Part shown: piece by piece, positions 47,853 to 55,696 of the stretch
Numbering within the stretch: the stretch's first letter is position 1
Layout of the letters: every line of letters starts with the position of its first letter
The notes under the pieces: model-generated
What the model was told of the DNA's origin: nothing
The model's database searches: none
The model's input: only the letters and a program-made list of their open reading frames with translations
Made by a program: the position numbers and the translations under genes
Assembly: GCA_964614655.1 (NCBI GenBank)
Contig: CAZTPF010000004.1
Span: 38,955 to 102,954 of the forward strand
Source: Casp-actino8 sp964614655
Lineage (GTDB): Bacteria; Actinomycetota; Acidimicrobiia; Acidimicrobiales; Ilumatobacteraceae
Direction of reading: 5' to 3'
DNA length: 64,000 nucleotides

Positions 47853-48435
47853 GACGGGCCGCCAATTGTCCGAGCGAATGGCGGAGCATCTCGGATGTGG
47901 AGCGAGACGCGCGCAGGTCGTCAGGAAGGTCGCGTAGGACGTCGCGTATCTCGGTCTCGGAGTAGCCGAGTCCGAGGAGGGCTTCGCGGAGATCGGAGAG
48001 CGTTCCGGACTCGTTCGATTCGGTGAGGCTCGGGACGGCGAGTCGCCCCTTCAATTCCACGAGTAGACGTTCGGCGGTCTTCTTGCCGACTCCGGGGACA
48101 GCCGTGAGGGCGGCCGCGTCGCCATTGGCAACCACATCGACGAGAGACGACGGCGAATGAGTGGCGAGGATCGACATGGCGAGTGTCGGACCGACTCCGT
48201 GTGCCCCGATCAGATCCTGGAAGGTGGCGCGTTCGTCGCGGGACAAGAACCCGTACAGAGTCTGATCGTCCTCGCGGATGTGATGGTGGACGTGCAGGAA
48301 AGCCGTCGTCGTGGGCTCGAGTTCGGCGAGAGTGCGAGGTGACACGTTGACGACGTATCCGACCCCCGAGACCTCGAGCAGGACGTGGCCTTCGGGTGAC
48401 CGTTCGAGCACCGTGCCGCGCAGTGAGCCGATCAC
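47845..48435 (-). CDS. ruvA: Holliday junction DNA helicase subunit RuvA
   Basis: 196 residues. OB-fold N-terminus (GSLRGTVLERSPEGHVLL), the helix-hairpin-helix pair (ATFQDLIGAHGVGPTLAM, LTAVPGVGKKTAERLLVEL) and the small C-terminal domain that contacts RuvB. GTG start at 48435 overlaps the ruvC stop by four bases. Part of ruvC-ruvA-ruvB. Confidence 0.95.
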   Translation of the reverse strand: MIGSLRGTVLERSPEGHVLLEVSGVGYVVNVSPRTLAELEPTTTAFLHVHHHIREDDQTLYGFLSRDERATFQDLIGAHGVGPTLAMSILATHSPSSLVDVVANGDAAALTAVPGVGKKTAERLLVELKGRLAVPSLTESNESGTLSDLREALLGLGYSETEIRDVLRDLPDDLRASRSTSEMLRHSLGQLAARRA

Positions 48436-48956
48436 GAGCGGACCGCCGAGCTGCGAACGCGGTTCTCGAACGGACTGACCACCAGATGGCACAGTGCGAT
48501 GGCCGCGGCATCGGCGGCGTCGGCCGGGCTCGGGGGACGCGGGAGGCGAAGACGCATCTGGACCATTTTCTGAATCTGGGCCTTGGAGGCCGATCCGTCC
48601 CCCGCCACCGACGACTTGACTTGGGTCGGGGTGTACATCGCGACGTCGAGTCCGCGTCGAGCGGCACTGGCGAGGATCACCCCGCTGGCTTGTCCGACGC
48701 TCATCGCCGTGCGGACGTTGGATTGGAAAAAGACTCGCTCGACTGCCACCGAGGTCGGGCGGAATTCGTCGATGAGGGCCTCGATCTCGTCTTGGAGGGT
48801 GCCGAGGCGACGGGCCAGGTCGTCGGTGGTCGGTGTGCGGATCACGCCGAGAGCGACGATGTCTCCACCACCGCCGGAGCTTCGGGACAGGACGGCGTAA
48901 CCGCACCGGGTGAGCCCGGGGTCGACACCGAGGACACGCCCGGACTGATCGAACAT
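48432..48956 (-). CDS. ruvC: Holliday junction endonuclease RuvC
   Basis: 174 residues. RNase H-like resolvase: catalytic Asp in VLGVDPGLTRCGYAV, Glu in VAVERVFFQSN, and the C-terminal Asp pair in SPADAADAAAIALCH. It cuts Holliday junctions with RuvAB. The start (ATG 48956) has TAGAAT 7 bases upstream. The first codons and the promoter are duplicated after the gap at 48977-49076; the second copy is probably an assembly artefact. Confidence 0.95.
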   Translation of the reverse strand: MFDQSGRVLGVDPGLTRCGYAVLSRSSGGGGDIVALGVIRTPTTDDLARRLGTLQDEIEALIDEFRPTSVAVERVFFQSNVRTAMSVGQASGVILASAARRGLDVAMYTPTQVKSSVAGDGSASKAQIQKMVQMRLRLPRPPSPADAADAAAIALCHLVVSPFENRVRSSAVRS

Positions 48957-48976
48957 GCGTACGATTCTACCCGACC
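48922..48976. repeat. 55-bp duplication flanking an assembly gap (copy 1)
   Basis: The 55 bases 48922-48976 (ruvC start and -10) are repeated without change at 49077-49131 on the other side of the N block. Confidence 0.9.
48964..48969 (-). promoter_or_regulatory. Leaderless -10 element of ruvC
   Basis: TAGAAT on the minus strand, 7 bases before the ATG at 48956. Confidence 0.5.
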
Positions 48977-49076
48977 NNNNNNNNNNNNNNNNNNNNNNNN
49001 NNNNNNNNNNNNNNNNNNNNNNNNNNNNNNNNNNNNNNNNNNNNNNNNNNNNNNNNNNNNNNNNNNNNNNNNNNNN
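48977..49076. other. Assembly gap (100 N), probably artificial
   Basis: Exactly 100 N between two identical 55-base sequences. The two contig ends probably overlap and the gap has no real content. Confidence 0.9.
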
Positions 49077-49131
49077 TCGACACCGAGGACACGCCCGGAC
49101 TGATCGAACATGCGTACGATTCTACCCGACC
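49077..49131. repeat. 55-bp duplication (copy 2) and start of a small inverted repeat
   Basis: Identical to 48922-48976. It runs into CCCGACC-CCAC-GGTCGGG at 49125-49142, a 7-bp stem that lies just after the bcp stop codon on the minus strand and might end bcp transcripts. Confidence 0.8.
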
Positions 49132-49148
49132 CCACGGTCGGGACAGGT

Positions 49149-49601
49149 TCATCGGAGTCGTGCGAGAGCCTCGGCGAGCTCGTCGACCGAGCGGTAGGTC
49201 AGTCCAGCAAGGGCTCGATGCACGTAGCGAACGGTCCCGGCCGCATCGACGATCACGATGCTCCGCCGAACGAAGCCGAGCGGACCCAGGACTCCGTACG
49301 CCGAAGCGACCTCTTTGTTCACGTCGGCGAGCAATGGAAAGGCGAAGCTGTAGTGATCGGAGAACTTCTCGTGGCTCTCGACGTCCTGGGCCGAGATCGC
49401 GAGGACGACTGCGTCGAGGTCGGAAAAACGTGCGAGATCATCGTTGTACGCCTTGAGCTGGCGCGTGCAGACAGGGGTCTCGTCACCGGGATAGAACACG
49501 AGGACCACGTTGCGACCTCGGTGCTCCGACAGACGATAGGAGCGACCGCCGGTTCCCGGGAGTTCGAAGTCGGGGGCCTGATCCCCCACCGACAGCGCCA
49601 T
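49149..49601 (-). CDS. bcp: Peroxiredoxin (BCP/PrxQ family)
   Basis: 150 residues. Thioredoxin-like peroxidase: VFYPGDETPVCTRQLKAYND has the peroxidatic Cys (about residue 45) in P-x-x-x-T/S-x2-C context. The resolving Cys normally 5 residues later is absent, so it should act as a 1-Cys enzyme needing an external thiol such as mycothiol or mycoredoxin (inference). Its start overlaps the yebC stop (TGATG). Confidence 0.9.
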   Translation of the reverse strand: MALSVGDQAPDFELPGTGGRSYRLSEHRGRNVVLVFYPGDETPVCTRQLKAYNDDLARFSDLDAVVLAISAQDVESHEKFSDHYSFAFPLLADVNKEVASAYGVLGPLGFVRRSIVIVDAAGTVRYVHRALAGLTYRSVDELAEALARLR

Positions 49602-50350
49602 CAGCCGGCCGCCGCTTCCATGATGTCGTCACTGATGTCGAAATTGGCGTAGACGTCCTGAACGTCGTCGTTGTCCTCGAGGGCCTCCATGATCCGGAGG
49701 ATCTTCTTGGCAGTCTCGGAGTCGGACACCTCGACGATCGTCGAGGACACCATCGTGGAATCGGCCGAGACGACCTCGAGCCCGGACGACTCGAGGGCGC
49801 TCTTCACGTCGAAGACCACGTTCGGCTCGCAGGTGACGCGCCAGCCGTCGCCGTCGGCCGAGACGTCGTCAGCTCCGGCGTCGAGCGCGGCGAGCATCAC
49901 GTCGTCCTCGGAACGGCCTCCACCGATCATCAGCACGCCCCGGCGCGAGAACTGCCAACCGACCGCACCGGGTTCGGCCATCGATCCGCCCAACTTGGAG
50001 AAGATGTTGCGGATCTCGGCACCGGTTCGATTTCGGTTGTCGGTGAGGGTGTCGACCATGAGAGCGACTCCGCCCGGAGCGTATCCCTCGTACATGATCG
50101 ACTCGTAGGAGTCACCGTCGAGTTGTCCCGAGCCACGCTTGATGGCGCGATCGATCGCGTCGTTGGTCATCTGGGCGGCCTTCGCCTTCTGCATCACGGT
50201 CCGCAGGGTGGCGTTCGACGACGGGTCACCACCTCCCTCGCGAGACGCGACCTCGAGTTGACGCGCGATCTTGGCGAAGAGTTTGCCGCGCGCTTTGTCG
50301 GCGGCTCCCTTCTTGTGTTTGATGGTCGCCCATTTGGAATGGCCGGACAT
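49601..50350 (-). CDS. yebC: YebC/TACO1-family probable transcriptional/translation regulator
   Basis: 249 residues. MSGHSKWATIKHKKGAADKA is the invariant N-terminus, followed by GGGDPSSNATLRTVMQKAK, YEGYAPGGVALMVDTLTDN and NIFSKLGGSMAEPGAV. Family members act as transcription factors or help translation of proline-rich stretches. GAGGTGAG precedes the ATG. Same position (next to ruvC and pdxT) as in other Actinobacteria. Confidence 0.95.
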   Translation of the reverse strand: MSGHSKWATIKHKKGAADKARGKLFAKIARQLEVASREGGGDPSSNATLRTVMQKAKAAQMTNDAIDRAIKRGSGQLDGDSYESIMYEGYAPGGVALMVDTLTDNRNRTGAEIRNIFSKLGGSMAEPGAVGWQFSRRGVLMIGGGRSEDDVMLAALDAGADDVSADGDGWRVTCEPNVVFDVKSALESSGLEVVSADSTMVSSTIVEVSDSETAKKILRIMEALEDNDDVQDVYANFDISDDIMEAAAG

Positions 50351-50353
50351 TTC

Positions 50354-50944
50354 TCACCTCGTGACGTGTGCGGTTCGGGACAGTGATTCGACGAAGAGTC
50401 GGTGGATACGGACGTCGTCGGTCAGTTCGGGATGGAACGAGCTGGCGAGTCGGTTTCCGTGGCGGACGAGGACCGGGTGGCCCGAGTAGGAGGCCAACAC
50501 CTCGACCTCGGGGTCGACGTCGACGATCATCGGCGCTCGAATGAATACCGCGTGGAAGGATTCGGCGAAGCCCTCGACGTCGAGGTCGGTCTCGAAGGAA
50601 TCGATCTGACGTCCGTAGGCGTTTCGGCGGACCCTCATCGGCAGCGCATCGAAATGGATCTGATCGTCGCGACCGTCCTCGATGTCGGTCGACAGAAGGA
50701 TCATGCCCGCACAGGTACCAAAGACCGGGAGGCCGGAGTCGAGCGCCGCACGAAGAGCATCGGCCAGACCCGATGACTCGAGCAAGTTGCTCATGGTGGT
50801 GCTCTCCCCGCCCGGAATCACCAATCCGTCGAGCCCGACGAGTTCGTCGGGCCGGCGCACGAGGACGACCTCGGCACCGCACGCGACCAGAGCCTCACGA
50901 TGAGACGCGAACGCTCCTTGGAGAGCCAAGACTCCGACACGCAC
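50354..50944 (-). CDS. pdxT: Pyridoxal 5'-phosphate synthase glutaminase subunit
   Basis: 196 residues. Class I glutaminase: catalytic Cys in PVFGTCAGMIL (about residue 78), GGESTTM for the oxyanion, and the C-terminal His and Glu (SFHPELTDD). It supplies ammonia to PdxS for direct PLP synthesis from ribose-5-phosphate, glyceraldehyde-3-phosphate and glutamine. The GTG start follows GGGGAGG 8-9 bases upstream. Just 3 bases before yebC. Confidence 0.95.
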   Translation of the reverse strand: MRVGVLALQGAFASHREALVACGAEVVLVRRPDELVGLDGLVIPGGESTTMSNLLESSGLADALRAALDSGLPVFGTCAGMILLSTDIEDGRDDQIHFDALPMRVRRNAYGRQIDSFETDLDVEGFAESFHAVFIRAPMIVDVDPEVEVLASYSGHPVLVRHGNRLASSFHPELTDDVRIHRLFVESLSRTAHVTR

Positions 50945-50965
50945 CTGGCGGCCTCCCCGACGACG

Positions 50966-51853
50966 TCACCAGCCGCGCTCCGCGTACTTCTGGTTGATCT
51001 CGTCCATTCCGATACCGGTCATCGGTGCTCCGAGATCTCGGCTCACCTTGACGAGGATGTCGGGGTTTTCGAAATGAGTCGTGGCCTCGACGATCGCTCG
51101 GGCTCGTTTGGAGGGATTGTCGCTCTTGAAGATTCCGGATCCGACGAACACCGCTTCGGCACCGAGTTGCATCGCGAGAGCGGCGTCGGCCGGTGTGGCC
51201 AAGCCTCCGGCACAAAAGATCGGGACGGGAAGTCGGCCCGTCTCGGCGACCTCCTGAACGAGCGGCAACGGAGCCTGCAACTTCTTGGCCCAATCGAAGA
51301 GTTCGGCCGAATCGGCGGTGCCGATCCGCCGGATGTCGCCGAGGATCGACCGGAGGTGCCGCACCGCTTCGACGACGTTGCCTGTGCCGGCTTCGCCCTT
51401 GGAGCGAATCATGGCCGCGCCTTCGGAAATTCGACGCAGCGCTTCGCCGAGGTTGGTGGCACCGCAGACGAAGGGCACCGTGAACGCGAATTTGTCGATG
51501 TGGTGTGCTTCGTCGGCCGGGGTGAGAACCTCGCTCTCGTCGACGAAGTCGACCCCGAGAGCCTGCAGGATCTGGGCTTCGACGAAGTGTCCGATACGAG
51601 CCTTGGCCATCACGGGGATGGAGACGGCCTGTTGAATTCCTTCGATCATGTCGGGGTCACTCATCCGGGCGACTCCCCCGTCCCGGCGAATGTCGGCCGG
51701 GACGCGTTCGAGAGCCATGACGGCGCAGGCGCCGGCGTCTTCGGCGATCTTGGCCTGTTCGGGGGTGACCACGTCCATGATCACTCCGCCCTTCAGCATT
51801 TCGGCGAGACCGCGCTTGACCGGGAACGAGCCGGTCGAGGGGGAAGAACTCAT
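50966..51853 (-). CDS. pdxS: Pyridoxal 5'-phosphate synthase subunit PdxS
   Basis: 295 residues, highly conserved TIM barrel. KRGLAEMLKGGVIMDVVTPE, VMALERVPADIRRDGGVARM, VMAKARIGHFVEAQILQ (catalytic lysines) and TNLGEALRRISEGAAMIRSK. It makes PLP with PdxT 21 bases downstream. PLP is a cofactor of GcvP and threonine aldolase in this window. TAGCAT lies 7 bases before the ATG. Confidence 0.97.
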   Translation of the reverse strand: MSSSPSTGSFPVKRGLAEMLKGGVIMDVVTPEQAKIAEDAGACAVMALERVPADIRRDGGVARMSDPDMIEGIQQAVSIPVMAKARIGHFVEAQILQALGVDFVDESEVLTPADEAHHIDKFAFTVPFVCGATNLGEALRRISEGAAMIRSKGEAGTGNVVEAVRHLRSILGDIRRIGTADSAELFDWAKKLQAPLPLVQEVAETGRLPVPIFCAGGLATPADAALAMQLGAEAVFVGSGIFKSDNPSKRARAIVEATTHFENPDILVKVSRDLGAPMTGIGMDEINQKYAERGW

Positions 51854-51860
51854 GCTCGGG

Positions 51861-51866
51861 ATGCTA
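51861..51866 (-). promoter_or_regulatory. Leaderless -10 element of pdxS
   Basis: TAGCAT on the minus strand, 7 bases before the ATG at 51853. Confidence 0.5.
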
Positions 51867-51872
51867 CGAGGA

Positions 51873-52967
51873 TCAGGGCCAGGGCGCATCGTCGATCGAT
51901 GTGCCCGACGGTACGGTCTCCGATTGGCCGGTTCGGATGAGTTCGACCCACGTCCGTCCTGGCTGCAGGAGAATGGCCTCGCCCGACGCCGATGTGAGGA
52001 TCCAGGGCGACGACTCGTCGGCGCGGGACCAGGTTCCTTCGATCATTCGCCCGGCGAGGTACACCCACGCCGGACCCGATCCGGTGGTCTGAGCCTCGGG
52101 GCTGCGGCTGTCGGCCACGCTCGTGCGGTACTCGCATTCCAGAACCACGACGTTGTGTGTCGACACACGTGAGCCGTCCGAGAGGACGTGTGGGTCGTCG
52201 TCCCGTGAGCGCAGGAACGTTCCCGACGTGCCGTCGTATTCCCACGAGGCGCGCATCCCCCCGTCCATCCGAAGTTTCACGCCGGTCACGACGTCTCCGC
52301 TCGAGGCGGCGTCCGGTCCGTAGGAGAACTGGGCGGGCGGTCGACCCCCTCGCCCCTCGTCGAGGGCCCAGATGCTGGAGGTCCGGGTGAAGAGGTTGTG
52401 CGGCGCTCTCTTGTCGGACGATCGGTAGTAGCCACCGTTCGGGCCGGCGGCCGACACGCTCATGTTGATGAGTTCGGACCGGTTGATCAGCCGGGTGGTC
52501 GTGGCATTTCCACCGCTCCAGACGAGTAGTGGTCGGTCGAGACTCGTGCCGAGGCTGATGTCCTGGGTTCGTCCGGAGCGAATGGGACCGACCGGATCGG
52601 ATCCCTGCGAGTGGAAGACCGCCGCCAGACGTGTCCAGCCCTCGACGTTCTCTTCGTAGACGATGTCGGCCTGATTGAGGCCCGTCTGCGGCCAGGCGCC
52701 GGGCGCGTTGTCGATCTTGACCAGAAGTGCTGGGCGATCGAGGATCGCCGGGTCGTCGATCGGTCGACCCGTCAGAGGGGCCACGGGAACCGGAACGGCT
52801 TCGGTGGTCGTCGTGGTCGCCGCCAGAGCTTCGGTGGTCGTGGTCGTGCTCGCCGTGGTCGTCGTCGGGGCGTCGGTTGCGGCGACGGCGACCGACGTGG
52901 ACGAGTCGTCGCCACCCGAACAGGCGGCGAGTACGACCGCGAGGAGAACGGGCACCAGGCGAGTCAT
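51873..52967 (-). CDS. DUF3048 (YerB-like) lipoprotein
   Basis: 364 residues. A lipobox is visible (LLAVVLAAC, Cys about 16), then a Thr-rich spacer of about 40 residues, then the DUF3048 core with ALLVKIDNAPGAWPQTGLNQ, DIVYEENVEGWTRL, FHSQGSDPVGPIRSGR and the later LVWSGGNATTTRLI. YerB-like proteins are extracytoplasmic lipoproteins of unknown function. It ends 19 bases before pdxS starts and follows htpX by one base. Confidence 0.88.
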   Translation of the reverse strand: MTRLVPVLLAVVLAACSGGDDSSTSVAVAATDAPTTTTASTTTTTEALAATTTTTEAVPVPVAPLTGRPIDDPAILDRPALLVKIDNAPGAWPQTGLNQADIVYEENVEGWTRLAAVFHSQGSDPVGPIRSGRTQDISLGTSLDRPLLVWSGGNATTTRLINRSELINMSVSAAGPNGGYYRSSDKRAPHNLFTRTSSIWALDEGRGGRPPAQFSYGPDAASSGDVVTGVKLRMDGGMRASWEYDGTSGTFLRSRDDDPHVLSDGSRVSTHNVVVLECEYRTSVADSRSPEAQTTGSGPAWVYLAGRMIEGTWSRADESSPWILTSASGEAILLQPGRTWVELIRTGQSETVPSGTSIDDAPWP

Positions 52968-52968
52968 G

Positions 52969-53874
52969 TCAGAGCTCCTTCAGCAAGGCGATGCGATCGT
53001 CGAGCGGCGGGTGGGTGTCGAACATCCGATGGAACCGACCCAACCGACCTTCGTCTCGGACTCCTGAGAGCGGTTGTTCGATCCACATGTGGGCCGTTGC
53101 CATCGAGGCCGCATGGGTGGTGGTCGTATCGTCTCGGAGTTTCTCCAAGGCCCCGATCAACCCGGGCGGATAGCGGGTCAACTGGCAGGCCGAGACGTCG
53201 GCCAAGGTCTCTCGGCGACGGCTGATGGTGGCCTGCATCGCCTTGGCCACGATGGGCGCGAGGATCAACAGGGCGAATCCGAGAAGGGCGAGCGGATTGG
53301 ACCCGTTGGCGTGGTCGCCCTGCCGACGAACTCGTCCACCGTTCCACCACATCAAGCGAATGCCGAGGTCGGTCAGGACGGCGACAGCACCGACCATCGT
53401 CACCGCAAGAGTGCTGACGAGAATGTCGTAGTTGCGAATGTGCGACAACTCGTGAGCCACTACCCCTTCGAGCTCGACGCGGTTCATCTTCTCGAGCAGA
53501 CCTGTCGTGACGGCGATGGCCGCGTGACGCGGATTCCGACCGGTGGCGAAGGCGTTCGGAGCCGGGTCGTCGATCACGTACACGGCGGGTTTGGGAAGCC
53601 CGCCGGCGATGCAGAGGCCTTCCACCAAGTTGTGCAGACGTGCGTACGTCACCGGATCGGCGGGTCGGGCTCGACTCACGCGAAGAGCGATCGAATCCGA
53701 CTTCCAGTACGAGGTGAACGCGACGAGACCGGCGATCGAAACGGCGATCACGAGAGTGATCGGACCGCCACCCACGAGATACCCGACCGCGGCACCGACA
53801 GCGACGACGAAGAGGACGAAGCCGGCGACGAGGGCCGCGCTGCGTCGCTTGTTGGAACGGATCTCGTCGAACAC
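52969..53874 (-). CDS. htpX: HtpX-like M48 membrane metalloprotease
   Basis: 301 residues. Zinc motif HELSH in EGVVAHELSHIRNYDILVS, with two N-terminal membrane segments (AALVAGFVLFVVAVGAAVGY, ITLVIAVSIAGLVAFTS) and two more after the zinc site; the third ligand Glu lies in SRRRETLADVSA. It degrades misfolded membrane proteins. Downstream of lemA by 6 bases, a frequent htpX-lemA pairing. Confidence 0.93.
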   Translation of the reverse strand: MFDEIRSNKRRSAALVAGFVLFVVAVGAAVGYLVGGGPITLVIAVSIAGLVAFTSYWKSDSIALRVSRARPADPVTYARLHNLVEGLCIAGGLPKPAVYVIDDPAPNAFATGRNPRHAAIAVTTGLLEKMNRVELEGVVAHELSHIRNYDILVSTLAVTMVGAVAVLTDLGIRLMWWNGGRVRRQGDHANGSNPLALLGFALLILAPIVAKAMQATISRRRETLADVSACQLTRYPPGLIGALEKLRDDTTTTHAASMATAHMWIEQPLSGVRDEGRLGRFHRMFDTHPPLDDRIALLKEL

Positions 53875-53880
53875 GCGACC

Positions 53881-54432
53881 TCAGAACGAGACCGACGGCG
53901 GGTTCTGCGCCTCGGGCTCGGCTTCGAAGAACTCTCGACGCGGGAAGGAACCGATCTTGGCCACGAGCACCGTGGGGAACGTGTCGAGCTTGTTGTGGAA
54001 CGTGAGGACGGAATCGTTGTAGAACTGCCGCGCGTAGGCGACACGACTCTCGGTCGCCGTCAATTCTTCCTGGAGCGCGAGGAAGTTCTGATTGGCCTTG
54101 AGATCCGGATACGACTCGGACAGTGCGAAGAGTTGACGTAGAGCGCCGGACACCATGTTGTCGGCCTCGGCCTGCGGTCCGGGCAGGGACGGTGCCGCCA
54201 TCGCAGAGTTGCGAGCCGTGATCACCGCGTCGAGAGTTCGTTGCTCGTGAGAGGCGTAGCCCTTGACGGTCTCGACCAGGTTCGGAATCAGATCGAGGCG
54301 GCGCTTCAACTGCACGTCGATCTGCGACCAGGCGTTGTCGACCGTGTTGCGAGCTCGGACGAGACCGTTGTAGAGAACGACGACGATCACGACCAACACG
54401 AGGACGATCGCCAGGACGACGAGAAGAGTCAC
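53881..54432 (-). CDS. lemA: LemA-family membrane protein
   Basis: 183 residues. N-terminal membrane segment (LLVVLAIVLVLVVIVVVLYN) followed by the LemA helices: LVRARNTVDNAWSQIDVQLK, RRLDLIPNLVETVKGYASHE and SESYPDLKANQNFLALQEEL. The role of LemA proteins is poorly known; they often partner HtpX. The GTG start overlaps the stop of the glycosyltransferase by four bases. Confidence 0.92.
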   Translation of the reverse strand: MTLLVVLAIVLVLVVIVVVLYNGLVRARNTVDNAWSQIDVQLKRRLDLIPNLVETVKGYASHEQRTLDAVITARNSAMAAPSLPGPQAEADNMVSGALRQLFALSESYPDLKANQNFLALQEELTATESRVAYARQFYNDSVLTFHNKLDTFPTVLVAKIGSFPRREFFEAEPEAQNPPSVSF

Positions 54433-55637
54433 TTCGACAGTTTACGAGGTGAGAAGCGTCCGATACGTGACACGATCTTGCGGGTCAGGCCTCCGGACGC
54501 CGACGGCAGCGAATCGCTCCCCCGTTCGATCGCCGATCGGTAGACGCCGACGTAGGCGTCGGCCAGGGAGTCCATCGAGAACTGTTCGGCCCGGCGAGAT
54601 CCGTTCTCGCGCAGAATCTCCGCCTGGTCTCGATCATCGAGGATCTCTTTCAGAGTCGCGGCGAGGGCGACGTCGTCGTCAGGAGGCACGAGTCGGGCGT
54701 CGTGACGATGTGTCGCGACGTTTCGATAGCCGTCGATGTCGGACGCCACCACGACGGCACCGGCAGCCATCGCTTCGAGGAGCACGATTCCGAAACTCTC
54801 GCCTCCGGTCGCCGGCGAGCAGAAGATGCCGACGGTGTGGAGGAGATCGACTTTGTTGCGGTCGCTGATCCGCCCCAACCAGGTTCGAGAGTGATCGTCG
54901 GGCCACTCGTGGCGAAGTCGGGCCGTCTCCGGTCCTTCGGAGGCGATGAAGAGAGTCGTCCCGTCCCGAAGCCGATCATGAGCCCGAAGGAGAACTTCGA
55001 GTCCCTTTCGTGGTTCGTGCCGTCCGCAGAACAGAATCGAGCGCGAGCGCGAGTCGTCGGCACGGTCGCTGAAGAAGCGATCGAGTTCGACCGCATTCGG
55101 CAGGATTCTGTACTCGCCACCGAGATATCGCTGAGCGAGATGCTCGGCGTCCCGGGACACCGCGACCCGCTCGTCGATTCCTTCGGCGATCGATCTGACG
55201 AACCGATTGAGGTAGCGGTAGCTCGCGCTGTCCCCCGCCGCGTGGAACGTACCGACGATCGGCGCGGTTCTCATCAACAAGGCGGTCAGAGTCGGACCGG
55301 GTGACAGAGGCTCGTGCAGATGGAGGACATCGAACTCCTCGTCGCGCAAGGCACGGATGGTTCGCAGAGCCGCCGCCGGGTCGGGAGCGATCGGAGCGAT
55401 GGATCCGTTGGCCGCGGTCGGCAAGGATTCGCCGAGTGGGGTGACGAAGGTGTCGGGCGGTGCACCGTCGCACGGACCGAGGACTCTCACTTCGTGCCCG
55501 GAACGTCGCAGTGACCGCGCCAGCCCCATCACCTGGTTCTGCACTCCCCCCGGCAAGGTGAGGCTGTACGGCGAAAAGAGCGCGACTCGTAGTCCGACGA
55601 AGGGCGCCCCCGAACGCGATTGTCCGGACGAGGGCAT
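54429..55637 (-). CDS. GT4 glycosyltransferase, PimA-like (phosphatidylinositol mannosyltransferase)
   Basis: 402 residues. GT-B fold of family GT4: LRVALFSPYSLTLPGGVQNQ for the acceptor domain, HLHEPLSPGPTLTALLM as in PimA (substrate-binding), FIASEGPETARLRHEW and CSPATGGESFGIVLLEAMAA for GDP-mannose binding with the retaining Glu. Together with the acyltransferase (61267) and PIP synthase (62196) it fits PIM synthesis in the order of M. tuberculosis Rv2610c-Rv2612c, though here an efflux cassette separates them. TAACTT lies 7 bases before the ATG. Confidence 0.82.
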   Translation of the reverse strand: MPSSGQSRSGAPFVGLRVALFSPYSLTLPGGVQNQVMGLARSLRRSGHEVRVLGPCDGAPPDTFVTPLGESLPTAANGSIAPIAPDPAAALRTIRALRDEEFDVLHLHEPLSPGPTLTALLMRTAPIVGTFHAAGDSASYRYLNRFVRSIAEGIDERVAVSRDAEHLAQRYLGGEYRILPNAVELDRFFSDRADDSRSRSILFCGRHEPRKGLEVLLRAHDRLRDGTTLFIASEGPETARLRHEWPDDHSRTWLGRISDRNKVDLLHTVGIFCSPATGGESFGIVLLEAMAAGAVVVASDIDGYRNVATHRHDARLVPPDDDVALAATLKEILDDRDQAEILRENGSRRAEQFSMDSLADAYVGVYRSAIERGSDSLPSASGGLTRKIVSRIGRFSPRKLSK

Positions 55638-55644
55638 GCCCGAG

Positions 55645-55650
55645 AAGTTA
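55645..55650 (-). promoter_or_regulatory. Leaderless -10 element of the GT4 gene
   Basis: TAACTT on the minus strand, 7 bases before the ATG at 55637. Confidence 0.45.
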
Positions 55651-55684
55651 GCAACGACGTCGCGATCGGGCACGGGCCGACGAG

Positions 55685-55690
55685 TACGGT
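55685..55690 (+). promoter_or_regulatory. Leaderless -10 element of the LLM oxidoreductase gene
   Basis: TACGGT, 6 bases before the GTG at 55697; divergent from the GT4 promoter. Confidence 0.5.
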
Positions 55691-55696
55691 GATCAC

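Noticed and set aside
49077..49131. Second ruvC start or a short extra gene
   Set aside because: Exact copy of the other gap edge; most likely an unmerged overlap.
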